Positions 12,800 through 24,440 of a stretch of 64,000 nucleotides of DNA are shown piece by piece; the first letter of the stretch is position 1, and every line of letters starts with the position of its first letter. The stretch comes from Eonycteris spelaea. Its lineage: Eukaryota; Chordata; Mammalia; Chiroptera; Pteropodidae. The stretch is taken from positions 6,908,501-6,972,500 of the forward strand of contig PUFA01000034.1 in assembly GCA_003508835.1 (NCBI GenBank). The letters are read 5' to 3'. The translations under genes and the position numbers were made by a program. The notes under the pieces were generated by a model. The model worked only from the letters and a program-made list of their open reading frames with translations, was not told the origin of the DNA and did not search any database.

Positions 12800-13804
12800 G
12801 CTAACAATTTTTTTGTTGTTTTTTACAAAAACTCTACTTTCACATATCACCTTCCCTGAACCACAGAGACAGGTTTCCAACTTCATTTTAATGGTATACT
12901 CCTGCTTTGCTAATCTGGTGATATTTTAGTGGGAACCTCTCTTGAAAACTTGTGGATCAGGCATTTTCCTTTAACTACAGGTTTCTTCTCTTGATTTTAA
13001 GGAAAGACTACTTGTATTGTCTTTTTCTTTTTTGAACTTTGAAAACATTATGATGTGCAGAACTTTATACAGACACTACAAAAACTAAACTCGAGAGAAA
13101 ATAATTCTTTCATGACTCGCATCTGAGTCAGTAATCCTGGAGGTCGATATCACGCAACTAAATGTGTTGACGCTTTCTGGTATGTAATACAGGCCAGGTA
13201 GAAATGACACACTAGAAAATGTGAATTAGAAAACATAAAGAAGTAAAAAAATTCTATATTTTCTAGTGAGTATAATCCTTGGAAAGAAGCAATGAAAATG
13301 ATCAAAAACTCTTTTTTATAAAAATGACTTTTTATTTTATAGTTTTCATTTTGTTTTTACAAAAAGTTAGAGGAGGTAACAGTTAGAACTTCAACTGCCA
13401 CTGGATATATCTGAATATAAATTTGTTGGAAAAGTAGCAGATATAGGTACTTTGATCTATTTTATGTTTTTAGATTATTATGCAATATTGAACAGACTGT
13501 ATAAGTTCTCGGAGAATCATTTTCTTCATATTTGAAATTATAAAGATATATAAAAACAGGGGCTTTAATCTGAGGTTAGTGGACTCAGCTTAGAAAGTTT
13601 AGAAGACCAAGATGCAAAGTTTCTATTTTTCTACAGACAGAGGAGTGATAGCTTTCAACAAATGTTCAAATATGTCCATGGCTCAAAAATGCTTCAGAAA
13701 TATTCCAAATGTAGTTGAAACAGAATGTTAGGTTGTCTCACCATTGGGTTTTATGATATATTTTAACTGACTTTAATAGAGAAAACATCATCTGTGCTAC
13801 TATC
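12800..13804. other. AT-rich intergenic DNA
   Basis: No supported gene or repeat. No open frame of interest. Confidence 0.4.
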
Positions 13805-14015
13805 TTTAAGATTTAATATTTATTGGGGTTGTACCATATTCTAGACATTCCACCAAGCATTCTATGTGTGTTATCTCATGCAGTTTTTATAGTAGGATAA
13901 AGTAAGAGTTAATACCATCCTCATTTAATGAATGAGTAATTCAGGGCTTAGAGAATTCCTTCTTTTTTCCATGGCCAGGTGGTTTATATATCGTAGCGTT
14001 AGAATCCGGGGCCAA
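13805..14015 (-). mobile_element. MIR SINE, antisense
   Basis: Shows the order of a reversed MIR: element end (gtgttatctcatgcag), then the tgaatgagtaattcagggct core, then agaatccggggcca corresponding to the tRNA-like head. Strongly diverged, as expected for this ancient family. Confidence 0.65.
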
Positions 14016-14559
14016 GTCTTATGTCAAATGAAATTTCTTTTGACCCGTGTGGCTTAATTTGTTTGAAGGGACAATGCTGCAACAATAATGCCTTCCTGAA
14101 CTGGATGGGCTGGACAAAACCATGAATAATCACAGAGTTATAAATAATGTATTAAATAGATAAAATACCAGATTGGATTTTAACATCTTTGGGAGGCCAG
14201 GAAAATCTAGTTAGTTCAACAAATATTTAGCGTCACTGATTCTGCCTTTGTTCATTATTCTACTCTTGGCAAAGTCTTCTCTAAATAAGGCAAAAGTCCC
14301 AATTATCTGCTGCTTACTGTAAGAAAAATCCTAGATGTTAGCGATTCTTCATGGTGCCATAAGTGGGAAGAGGTTTCTTCATGGCATTAAGGCAACAAAA
14401 GAAGACATAATTATCTTTGGGAGAACAGAGATAAAATAAGAATAGTCCCCATGATCCACAGCTTGGATATGTGTAGAAAATTCTGTAATGGATAGCATGG
14501 GATAGAAAGTAAGTGGAAATACATGCATTATTATCAGGAAAAGGCACCTGGGGTATTAT
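14016..14559. other. Intergenic DNA
   Basis: No gene. An 84-codon minus-strand frame (14338-14592) has no recognisable domain and lies partly in the L1 next to it. Confidence 0.4.
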
Positions 14560-15065
14560 AAATTGATGTAGTAAAATCCTTTCAGAAAGCAATTTGGCAA
14601 CCTGTCTGAAAGGCTATAAAAACCTTTATACCTTTTGACCTGGTAATATCTCTCCTGAGAATCTATCCTAAGGAAATAATTCAAAGGAGGAATACAACTA
14701 TATGCATAAAATTATTAATTACCACGTTAACTGTACCGGTGAAAAAAATGGAAACAACCTAAATATTCAACAATAGAAGGTAGTAAATTATGGGACATTA
14801 AAGTAAAAAAAAAAATAGCCATTACAATTGTAATTATGAATACCAAAGCAACTTAAAAAATATATGCAATGGACTTACTGAAAATATGCTACAAAACTGC
14901 AGGTACTTAATGATTAACTCCTTTAAAAAAGATATTTATATATAGATAAAGACTTTAAGGGAAATATAAGAAGATGAAAACAATAGTATGTTACAATGGT
15001 GGGATTCAGGATGAAATCAGTTCCTTATCAACATATCATCTTAATACTTTCAGCAAACTGTATGT
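14560..15065 (+). mobile_element. L1ME-type 3' fragment, sense
   Basis: Matches the C-terminal ORF2 and 3' UTR text of old L1s: agcaatttggcaacctgtc, gacctggtaatatctctcc, tggaaacaacctaaatattc and a following segment typical of L1ME 3' ends. Frames are destroyed and the element is 5'-truncated. Confidence 0.75.
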
Positions 15066-15739
15066 AATAACGAAAAATCAGAAAAGAAAGACTTGTGCTA
15101 CTCAGTCTCCTGTGTTCATCTTGCTTCCATAGTAATTGTCAGAGACAAAGGTCCAGTGGTTAACTGTACTCTTTTACTGTTACTTCTAATTTGTCTTCTA
15201 TAATTGGGCCATTTTGAATTACTGTGGTTTAGGATAAGGCTATTGCATATGATTTTTAACTTCATATACATTAAGTACTTTTAGTTGCTTCCCATTGGAT
15301 TATTAGCTAAATTTCTAATTGGATTCTTACTTTAGCACTTCCCATTTTAAAAATACAATTGTGAAAGCGTGCATGCAAACAGGTACACATTCTTTCATTT
15401 TTAAGTATTTACTGAATATAGAATATGTGCAGAGTACTATAACTCCTACACTTACAAGAGAAATTCCCTTACATTGCAATAAAGGACACCCAAATTCCAT
15501 ACACATGTGCCTTGACTCTCCCATAAACCTTTCCTTTGTATAGCCAAGAAATGGCACGTGCCAACCAACTCCATTTGTACTTTCTCATATTTGTGCATTT
15601 GTAAACCTAAAAACTTAACACAAGCCTAAAAATTTTTTCTTTGACCTCTATGTATTTAGGTTCTATCTGTATGTCAAGGACCAACTAAATCCCTTTCAGC
15701 TACCAGAAAGCCTTTTTTACAAAATTCCACCATCGTTGA
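15066..15739. other. Intergenic DNA
   Basis: No gene or repeat supported. Overlapping small frames on both strands at 15.32-15.56 kb show no family signal. Confidence 0.4.
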
Positions 15740-15930
15740 CTTTTCCCTTCTTTGAAATCCTATGTCACTGCAATTTGACATTACTTACATTATAGGTTTG
15801 CATGATTATTTCACTCTCAATGTTATATATTTTTACCATTTGTAGGTCTTTATTTCAGAACCTAATTTGTGAGGACTACAAAAGCAGGGAACAAAATCCC
15901 CATTCCTACATGAGTGGGTATAATTAAGCA
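15740..15930 (+). mobile_element. L2 fragment (possible)
   Basis: The text (cctatgtcactgcaa, later tgtgaggactacaaaagcag) resembles the L2 3' region, which usually ends in 'gagggcagggac'-like sequence. Highly diverged. Confidence 0.4.
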
Positions 15931-16054
15931 ACTGATATACAGCTGTTATCAAATCACATTGGTGATGTACTTAAGAAACTTTTGGCATTGACTTTAAAAC
16001 TCTCTGAGTTCTGGCTTCTGGGTTATCTAGTACTTCCTGTTATAATGCTTAACC

Positions 16055-16180
16055 CATATATTACAAAGTTGTAAAATTGCTTTGTCCCTAGTCTCCCTCT
16101 GAGAGGTAGGTTCTTGAACTCAGAGGCATGGTCCACACATTTTTCCTGTTTGTATATCTTAAACATGAGTATCATTATCA
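16055..16180 (-). mobile_element. L2 fragment (possible)
   Basis: Short decayed segment with cttgaactcagaggcatggt, resembling the same L2 3' landmark. Orientation is uncertain. Confidence 0.3.
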
Positions 16181-16342
16181 TCTCTGTCACAGAAAAGTTC
16201 AATAGCTATTAAATGTATGCATCAATTATTCAATTTCATTTTTCTTAAGGGTCTCACTCTTATGTATAAAATTAAAAATAATAATAACAAAGAGCATAAT
16301 ATCCTCTTGGATGCAGAAGTCAGAAACAAAAACATTACCTTA

Positions 16343-16393
16343 CCAAACAACAACAACAACAACACAACAACAATAACAATAATAATAATAATA
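16343..16393. repeat. (CAA)n/(TAA)n microsatellite
   Basis: Imperfect CAA run passing into AAT units. Asn/Thr/Ile or Leu/Val homopolymer stretches in the overlapping frames come from this repeat. Confidence 0.9.
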
Positions 16394-16469
16394 CAGGAAA
16401 GGAAGGAACAAACAGTTCTCAAGGGTGTTTGCCTGGGCAGATGCCTTAATATACATTCTTTATTTGTAT

Positions 16470-16650
16470 AGTAACAATAATGCCTATTTTTTAAATGTTT
16501 TAATTGTGCCAAACACTTTGTTTTTTTTAAAGCTTCTATGTAGAATTCTATTTAATCCTCACAACACTGTGAAAGAGGTACAAATATTATCCATTACAGA
16601 GAGGTTTAAACTAAATTATCAAAGATTTTTAATTGGAGAAATCAGGATTC
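16470..16650 (-). mobile_element. MIR SINE, antisense
   Basis: Contains the reversed MIR landmarks tttaatcctcacaacactgt, then a ccattacagagaggttta core. Diverged and incomplete at the head. Confidence 0.65.
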
Positions 16651-17934
16651 TCAACTAGAGAATTTAAACATTTCCAGGAGATAGCTACAGAAACAGTGAA
16701 TTTTAAAATCATTTTAATTCATTTGTAAAGATGAAGCTGGAGATTTGAGTTGTTCCCTGAAAAAAAAAATACATTTATGTACCTTTTAAAATTTTTTTTT
16801 ATTAAACTTGCTATGGTTCTATTGAGGCCAGCACATAGATTTTAGAAAACAATATGCAACTTCAAATAATTAGATTTAGAGTGTTTACTTATTAAGGCGT
16901 TATAGCCTTTAAAAGGATAAAATAAAAGAAGTACAGCTAAGTTATCTTTCTAACTCTTAAATATTTAGCATTATTTGATAAAACATCAACTGCTTATTGT
17001 GGACAGATATTTGTACAGCTTGATTTAAATTGCATTCAGGGAATGGTATGAATCAGACTATAAAGAATTAACCATAACATTTATTTGTTCTCTGGAGTGT
17101 TGATAAGCAAACATATATTTTTTAAAAAATCTGAAAACAGCATTTCTAAACTTCAAGGAGATACTGGCTAAGTTGATTTATCTATTTTATTAGAGGTTTT
17201 AAATAACTAAGCAGATCAAACTGATATTTATTTGACTGTTTCCATGTCTAGTTGATAAAATAAGACTATTTTCCATCTGAATTTTTGTAACCAAACATAT
17301 AATTGTGCCCTATGGTGTAAAATAATTTGACACATATCCAAAAGCATCAGAGTAACATGTACATTGTCACTGATGGTTAGAAGTTTTGTATTCATTTAAA
17401 TATATTTAAAATAAAATAAGTAACCATTAGTTTATTCAGTTGTTGTCGAAAGATGCTCAATGATTTAACTTCTACCCAGCAGTAACACCTTGATTAATAC
17501 ATCTTCTGGGAAAGAGACTCAGGGTTGTTTATATGAACTCTACTGTTTTATTTAAAAACATCATTTGGTGGATGAAAGAAATCTTTCTAAATAAAATGCC
17601 ATGCATTAACCAGAGGAGAGGGGTTTTATTGTTTGTTTTTGCCTTTCCAAAAATGCTCTGGGCAACAATAAGTTTTTCTGTCCTGCCCTGAAAACAAACC
17701 CAATTTTGTCCATTTTTGCTAAAAGTCAGCATAGTGGCTATAAGGACAGAATGGAGAATTCATGTTTTCTTACTTCCATTCTACTCCTGGCTCTTTTCTG
17801 CTGATCTCAAAAGGTGACACTGATAGGAGACAGAAGGGAAGACAAATAAACCTACTTGTAGCTGCACCCCAAGTTCACATGCAGCCATATAAAGGCAGCA
17901 GGTTATGGAGTCACACAGACCTGGTACTCATCAT
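16651..17934. other. Intergenic AT-rich DNA
   Basis: No gene, RNA or confident repeat. Small frames at 17529-17732 and 17762-17950 carry no recognisable domain. Confidence 0.4.
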
Positions 17935-18145
17935 TTTAAATTTTATTTAGCAAACACTTATATGGTCAAGTTATAGACTACACAGTTCTAAGTTCTTGGC
18001 TAACATTAACTAATTTAATCCTACAGTAACTTAAATGAGAAAAGTTCTCTTTACCAATTTTACAGATAAAGAAACTGAGGCACACACAGGTGAAGCACCT
18101 GGCCTAGGCTCACACAGCCAGGGGGTGGCAGAGGCTTCACGAAGG
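17935..18145 (-). mobile_element. MIR SINE, antisense
   Basis: One of the clearest MIRs here: element end with taatttaatcctacag, core acagataaagaaactgaggc, then ctcacacagccaggggg, which is the reversed 'agctgtgtgacc' block of the head. Confidence 0.85.
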
Positions 18146-18559
18146 GTTATGGTTGGCGCACATCGTCCTCATCACACATACACGAAGTTGTCTCTTCAGA
18201 TCTTAGCCAAACCGCTTAGTGGCCACATTTTCTCAGGCACCTAAGCTCTCGGGCTTCAGTTTCTTCAGCTGAAATACTGGTACAGTATCTACAGCCCATG
18301 ACTATTGTTAGGATGCATGTATCACTTTCTGATGGTCTATATCTTATGAATATCTTCCCAGCACAGATCTACCCAGCGAATTCTTCTCCAGATTTTGCCA
18401 CACCCAGGTTTCAGCTGGACCCGTTACCGCAGTTTTCATTTCAAATCACACAGGTATTTGGGAGGGTAGCACATGTCACATTAATACAGTTAGTATTTAA
18501 TAGTATTTGTGTGCAATAAGACATTGTAATCAAAAACATATCCCACTATTTTTTACTTA

Positions 18560-18695
18560 TTTTCTACCTCTTTCATTAGGCTGCTCATTGCATCAGGGTG
18601 AGCAAATGTGTCTATTTGTGTCCCCTGTGCCCACAGGAGGCCTGGCACATGGGAGGAATTCAATAAGTACAATTTCATGAACAAGTAAGTGAATG
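18560..18695 (+). mobile_element. L2/MIR-type 3' end
   Basis: Shows the L2 terminal landmarks in order: tgtcccctgtgcccacag, cctggcacatgggagg, attcaataagtac. Only the last roughly 130 bp remain. Confidence 0.65.
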
Positions 18696-18699
18696 GTTA

Positions 18700-19689
18700 T
18701 AGCTATAAAATTTCCATCAACACGTGACAGTGAATGGATCTTTGTTAATAGATACACTATCTATTAACAGCATTTTCTGGGAAGGAAGCAATATAAGTGA
18801 TCCAGAAGAAAGGTGTCAAATAGAATTAAAACTGTGCAAATGGAAAAACAAAATAAAAGCTCAAAGGCATTTGACAAGTCCTTAAATTATTGACATATAA
18901 ACTGGTGTCTTTTTTTCTTTGAAATAAAAATGTGAATTGCATGAATTACACATCTGAGGCTGTGGTTAAAATGAGAAAAAAAAAACAATCAATAAATGCA
19001 AACCAACAAAAATAAACCAAAAAAAAAAAAAACCCCAAAACTATAAAAACCACAAAGAGCAACCAAATCACAAGGTGTTTAAATCTCACCCTTCCAGCAG
19101 GCTGATCTGTCAGCTGGCCATAAGAACTAACTCCCAGAGCCACAGCTTTGAAGGGTGACCCCATTCTAGGAAGCAAAAGGCGAAGGAAATCTCCATATGT
19201 GATTACCGGGCATCTTAAACACCCAAGTCTCACATTAAATTGCATCCGGAGACAAAGAGTTGCCCAGTGCCTCCACTGCTCACAAATGCTCACAGATGCT
19301 CCATGCAGCCGTTTCTGGAAGCCAGTAGGCTCCTCGCTTCTTGCCTGTGACTCCAACTTTTACAACTCGATATCAGAACTAAATTAAAAGCAAATCTTAA
19401 AGGCAAACTTATCATGAACCTTATTTTTTTACATTGAGAGATTTTCTAAGGCTTTTATTTTCTTAGTTCAGAGACTTGCATTTCCATACTTTCATACCCT
19501 AAGAAGCTGGATCTACAAAACAGAACACTAAGCTGAGTGACAACACATTGACTTGCCCTGTAAAAAAGGGGGAAAAAAATACATAAAACTTTTCTAAAAT
19601 GAAGAGTGAATCTACACAATGACACTGAAATACTTTTACAAAATGGGCTTAAAGGCAAAACCGAAAGATAAATGTATGTATTTAAAATT
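18700..19689. other. Intergenic DNA
   Basis: Contains an A-rich patch (18970-19035), followed by moderately GC-rich single-copy DNA at 19.08-19.38 kb. A minus-strand frame of 136 codons (18946-19356) ends in a Phe/Leu/Val-rich run produced by the A-rich patch and shows no known domain. I do not call it a gene. Confidence 0.4.
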
Positions 19690-20000
19690 ACTTGCGGGCA
19701 AAGCACCCATCTTAAATATTTGAAATATTCAGGCCTCCAGGCACCTGTTCAACTTCGTGCTGATTCTCCCCCAGGCAGCTGCCTCACTGGCCTCTGAGGC
19801 CTCAGGCTGGTTCTGAACGTGGTCCAGGCAGAATCGCTAATGAGCAAATTCAGCTGGTGCTAAATGACAGGTGTTGGTTCCTGATTGCCTCTAGTGGCAT
19901 GAGGTAATTCTTAAAGAGGGAAGGAAAGGAGCCATCAAACACTTGCCCTCAAATCCAGCCTTTAATTATGCTCAAAATGAAATCATACACTAGAGAAATT
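19690..20000. promoter_or_regulatory. Candidate conserved non-coding element
   Basis: Non-repetitive stretch with balanced composition in AT-rich surroundings. It carries a dense set of recognisable binding words: gctaatgagc (homeodomain TAAT core), ttcagctggtgc (E-box CAGCTG), aaatgacagg (TGACAG, TALE/MEIS type) and tttaattatgc (TAAT/POU-like). This is a judgement by eye, since conservation cannot be tested from one sequence. Confidence 0.25.
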
Positions 20001-20394
20001 AATAGACCCGTAGACCCTAAAGATATCTTTTCTTAATGAATACAAAATTATACACAACGGTAGCACAACAGAGAGGAACACATTGCTAGTGGGATTTGGG
20101 GCATTATACAAAGTCCAGGAGTTCATAGGACATGCTCTTGTGACCACTAAAGCCTTGAGTCCAGGTAGATAGGTTGGCCCAATGGTCCAGAGTCACGAAA
20201 AACTGCAAGACGTCGCTGCGTCAGCCTCCAGACCCCAGCCCATGGGTCACTGACAACGTATTCATGGAGTGTACTTGCCGTGAGAGTGTGAGGCTAACAG
20301 TGGTGCCTCCACGACCAGATGGCCACAGAAGTGCCCCCAGCTCCACCCTCGCATCCAGTGAGACTTTTCTCAATGATAATGGGCTACCCCTGCA
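20001..20394. other. Mildly GC-rich single-copy DNA
   Basis: Higher CpG content than its surroundings (for example gacgtcgctgcgtc near 20210). Overlapping frames of 93 (+) and 101 (-) codons reflect GC content rather than a gene, and neither shows a known domain. Confidence 0.4.
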
Positions 20395-20710
20395 GTTGGC
20401 AAACGGTGCCCCACAGGCCGGATCCAGCCTCCCTTTTGTTTTGATACAGTCATGACATATGAAGGGTTTTTGCATGTTTATGTGGAAAAAAAAAATTATC
20501 AAAATGAGAAGGATATTTAATGGCACATTAAAATTATATGAAATTCAAATCAGAGTGGCTATAAATAAAGTTTTATTGGAACTCAGCCATGTGCTTATTT
20601 GTTCACATATTATTTATGGCTGCTTTTGTGACAGAGTATTTGTGATAAAGGCTGTATCATCCACAGAGCCGGAAATATGCATCGTCTGGTCCTTTACAGA
20701 AAACGTTTAC
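20395..20710. mobile_element. hAT-Charlie DNA transposon relic (MER20-like ends)
   Basis: Begins gcagttggcaaacggtgcc with ccacaggccggatccagcc, and ends ctggtcctttacagaaaacg. These are the two ends of a non-autonomous hAT family. The middle has ataaagttttattggaactc and tttatggctgcttttgtg, also characteristic. No transposase frame. Confidence 0.7.
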
Positions 20711-20741
20711 CTAGTATTGCCTCTTACCAGCTGTGGTGACA

Positions 20742-20885
20742 GATAATTTATTAAGACATTCGAGGCTCAGTTTTCTCATCTGTATGGGGATATTAATGCA
20801 CATTGCAGAGTCTGGGACTAGTACATGAGATCAGGTGCCATAAAGTACCTAACATGATGGCAGTAAACGATTGCCATTTTAATTC
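20742..20885 (+). mobile_element. MIR SINE 3' part
   Basis: gaggctcagttttctcatctg followed by tatggggatattaatgca and the distal MIR segment. The tRNA-like head is missing. Confidence 0.65.
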
Positions 20886-20940
20886 TTAATGGAATGGGAG
20901 GGGAGAAGGTTTCTCGGTGTCTGGATTTGATTCTAAACAA

Positions 20941-21490
20941 TGGGAGTGACCACCCGTCCCTGAGGCTTCAGGCCCCCGAGAGTGTAGTGGATGTTGTCTT
21001 AGTCATCTCCAGCGGCCATAACACAATGCCGTAGACGGTGTGGCTTAACAACAGAAATGTACTTCTCGCGGTTCTGAAGGCTGTGAGGTGCCGTGGTCTG
21101 GGTGCCACCGTGGTCCGCTTCCGCGATAGCTCTCCGGCTTGCAGACAGACAGTCACCTTCTCATTATATTCTCATGGTAGAAACAGAGAGCACGAGAGAC
21201 AGTTCTAGTGTTTCTTTTTCTTCTTATCTAGTCATGGGGCTGCACCCTCCTGACCTCATCTAAACCTAAGTACCTCGCAAAGGTCCCACCTCCAAACGCC
21301 ATCACATTGGGGACCGGGACTTCGAAATATGACTTTGGCACGGGCGGGAGGCCGACCTGAGGTTTACAGCGATGCTGTGATCACAGCCCCGCAGCTTTGC
21401 CGCCGCCTCCTCCACGTCTGCGGCATTCGCTGTCACAGCAGCCTTGGAGAGAACCTTCATTAGTCTCGGCGATGCCCCTGGAGTCGATCA
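20941..21490. promoter_or_regulatory. CpG-island-like segment
   Basis: My hand count of 20941-21480 gives about 55% G+C and about 30 CpG against roughly 41 expected from base counts (ratio about 0.7). That passes the usual CpG-island thresholds inside a strongly AT-rich region. The densest part is 21301-21480 (about 60% G+C, ratio near 0.87). The left two thirds overlap an antisense MLT1 LTR and the right part (21350-21490) is not LTR. It could be an orphan CpG island, perhaps the promoter of an unannotated non-coding RNA, or simply locally hypomethylated DNA. No gene start is visible. Confidence 0.5.
20994..21350 (-). mobile_element. MLT1-type LTR (ERVL-MaLR), antisense
   Basis: Reads as a reversed MLT1: tcttagtcatctcc, ggccataacacaatgccgta, gtggcttaacaacagaaatg, ttctcgcggttctgaaggct, then ctcctgacctcatctaaacc and aaggtcccacctcc. 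Nearly full length and unusually rich in CpG for such an old LTR. Confidence 0.85.
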
Positions 21491-22320
21491 AAGGAGGGGA
21501 GGAGGACATTTTCAATTGTTTTAATATCTAGAGGGTGCCGCTGACATTAAGTGGCAGCAAGAAAAAAATCCACACATTTAAAAAAAAAAATCATACCGAA
21601 AAGCCAACAACACTGCTTATGAGAATCCCAGAGTAACATAGACCTTAGACAACCCCTGAGTGTCTAATCGGCACAGGCATCAGGACATTTTCTGGGGATT
21701 CGGGGACAAAATCGTTCTCTCTCCTGTACAGTGTGGGGAGCAGATGTGAAGCCTAAAGTTGCTACAGCATTTGGGGAATATCGTTCTATGGCCAGGGAAT
21801 CCAGTTCAAGGGAAAAGAAGTAAGAGGATGGAACAGAGCCACAAGAATCAGAGAAGAAACGGTACGCTCATCAACCCACACCTGGCCATTTCCTACCTGT
21901 GAGCTTCTCAGTCCTTTAGAACTTAAATCACTCTGAGTCAGACTTTTTTTTTTTTTTTTTTTTTTTTAATTTGCCAGCAAGATAAACTAACCACTACAAT
22001 TGGGACCTGTCTGCAGATTCAGGTTGAAGGTGGACTGACTTGCTCATGTCTTTATATAAGCACAGAACAGTGATTACTTTTTAATATGTTGAGTTCCATT
22101 TACCAGTTATAAAATATCTCCTATACACTGCTTAACAAACTTAAATTTTTCTTAGTGTCCCTATGTGCAAAGCTCTATATTCAACTCTGGGAGATGCAGA
22201 AAGGAATCAGGCACATTACTAGTCCCCAAGGACTGAATGACCTTGTGGAGAAAAACAACATAGAAACTACACAAGAAATTAAAATAGAAGGCAGGATAAA
22301 GCGAGGTGCAGGCGCGCGGC
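21491..22320. other. Intergenic DNA with poly-T
   Basis: Contains a 24-T run at 21944-21967 with no recognised retroposon beside it. No gene. Confidence 0.4.
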
Positions 22321-22329
22321 ACAGTATTA

Positions 22330-22525
22330 GAGCCAGAGAAAGAGATTTATTGTCTCCATTAGATCGTCACAACAACTCTGTGGGGGAGTCAGAACAGATG
22401 TTTTTACCCTCATTGTTATAGATTAGGAGATTCAGAGAGGTCCAGTGTGACTGGGATAATTAGTGACACATTAATTGTGCTTAGAGGTTCTGGCTCAAAG
22501 CCCAATATTCATTCCATTACTCCAT
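22330..22525 (-). mobile_element. MIR SINE, antisense
   Basis: gatcgtcacaacaactctgt, gattaggagattcagagagg and the distal gttctggctcaaagccc follow reversed MIR order. Well diverged. Confidence 0.65.
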
Positions 22526-23039
22526 AAAACTTCTTAACAATAACAACAACATCAGAAAAAAAAAACTAGTTTGTATTATTAAACATTTTATAAAGGACTG
22601 TCATAAAGAAACCTGGTATATGTTGTTAAGGAATAAAATGAGAAATGTATAAGATAATAGGGAGCAATGGGGACTGTGAAACGACAGAGGACACCTGTGC
22701 CAATTAAGGGGAAACAATCACGCACCTCATTATTGGCCAATCATGTCAGAACTTTCCACGTTTCAAGAGATTCATAAATCTGAATCGTATTTGGAATTTT
22801 ATAAAGTATTTTAACATTTTAACAAGTCCTATTGGTTCTACCTCCAAGATACATGTTGAACCTGTCCACTTTCTTTCTTCTCCTGTAATAACCTCCTAAG
22901 TGATCTTCTAGGTCCAAATTGTATTCCTTATATATCTGCTACACAGCAGAGTGATCCATTTAAAAAAAATTTAAGTTATTACATCTAGACCAGTAAAGTA
23001 GGATAAAGAGTCTAGAATTAAATCCTGGTATTTGCGGTC
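22526..23039. other. Intergenic AT-rich DNA
   Basis: No supported feature. Part of the segment 22830-22960 may be an L2 scrap. Confidence 0.35.
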
Positions 23040-24440
23040 AATATTTGATAAGAAAGCCAAGAACACCAAATGGGAGAAGGATCGTGTTTTCAACAAGTGG
23101 TTTGGGAAATCTGGAGAAATGCACACAGTACAGCAAAATTGGAACCCTATGTCACTCCACTCACAGAAATTATCTCAAAATGGATCAAAGACTTAAACAT
23201 AAGAACTGAGACCATAAAACTCCTAGAAGAAAATATAAGAAAGAAGTTTATTGATATTGGTCTTACCGATGATTTTTTTAGATACAACACCAAAAGCACA
23301 CAAAACCCACAAGTAAAAATTAACTAATGGGATTATATCAAACTCAAAGGCTTCGACACAGCAGAAGAAAACAATCAACAAAATGCAATGACAGCTTCCA
23401 GAATGGAATACAATTTTTTGCAAACCATATGTTGGATAAGGGTTAATATGCAAAATGTATGAAGAATTAATGCAACTTATTAACGAAAAGCAAACAATCC
23501 AATTAAAAATGGGCAAAAGAGCTAAATAAACATTTTTCTAAAGAGGACATCCAATGGCCAATAGGCACATGAAAAGATGCTTAACATCACCAATCACGAT
23601 GCAAATCAAATAAAAAATTAGATGTCACCTCACAATCTGTTAGAATGGCTATCATCAAAAAGACAAGAGACAGCATGTGCCGATGAGGATGTAGTGAAAA
23701 GGGAATGCTTACACGCTGTTGGTGAGAATGTAAAATAGCCCAACCATTATGGAAAACCATATGAAGTTTCCTCAAAAAATTAAAAATAGATCTACAGTAT
23801 GATCCAGCGATTCCACTTTTGGGTATGTACCCAATGGAAATGCAAACAGGATTTTGATTAGATACATACATACCCATGTTTATTACAGCATTATTTACAA
23901 AAGCCAAGATATAAAAACAACCCAAATGCCCATCAATTGATGAATGAATAAAAAATATGTGATACATGCATATGTGTATGTATACACACAGACACACACA
24001 CACACAAAGGATTATTATTTGTTCATGAGAAAAGGAGATATTCTATCATTTGCAGAAAGATGAATGAATCTTGAGTATATTATACTAAGTTATATAAGTC
24101 AGACAGAAAAAGACAAGTACTGCATATCACCTATATGTGGAATCTTAAAAAAAATGTCAAACCTGTAAAAAGCAGAGAGTAAAATAGTAGTTGTCATGGG
24201 GTTGGGAATGGGAGGATGAGACTGATGGCGTTTAAAGATACAAATTTGTAATGTGCAGTAAATAAACCGTAGAGATCTAATGTACAGAATAATGAAACAG
24301 TCAGTCAATAATACTGCACTATAGTGGTGTGCTAAATATTGCTTCAGTGGTGTTCATATTACAGTGTCTAAAAGTAACACATTGTACACTTTAAATTTAA
24401 AAATAAATTAACGATCATCAAAAAATAAAAAATAAAGGTT
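23040..24440 (+). mobile_element. L1 3' fragment, sense
   Basis: C-terminal ORF2 plus 3' UTR of an old L1. Landmarks in order: aatggatcaaagacttaaac, aactcctagaagaaaatat, ggacatccaatggccaatag, gggtatgtacccaatgg, agcattatttacaaaagcca, tgatgaatgaataaa, ggggttgggaatgggagg and a final ttacactttaaat-like 3' end with an A-rich tail near 24437. A CA-rich, R/Y-alternating patch sits at about 23965-24006. The 138-codon minus frame (23587-24003) is the antisense reading of ORF2. Reading frames are broken by many substitutions and indels. Confidence 0.9.

Noticed and set aside
18946..19356. 136-codon minus-strand frame with a hydrophobic C-terminal part that looks like a membrane segment
   Set aside because: The hydrophobic run is produced by an A-rich patch (T-rich on the minus strand). 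No known domain, no splice or promoter context.
20174..20526. Opposed 93- and 101-codon frames in GC-richer DNA, considered as an exon
   Set aside because: No recognisable protein family, no clear splice-site pair, and the 3' part overlaps a hAT relic.
23587..24003. 138-codon open frame on the minus strand, the longest in the window
   Set aside because: It is the antisense reading of L1 ORF2 C-terminal sequence. The sense strand carries clear L1 landmarks throughout.
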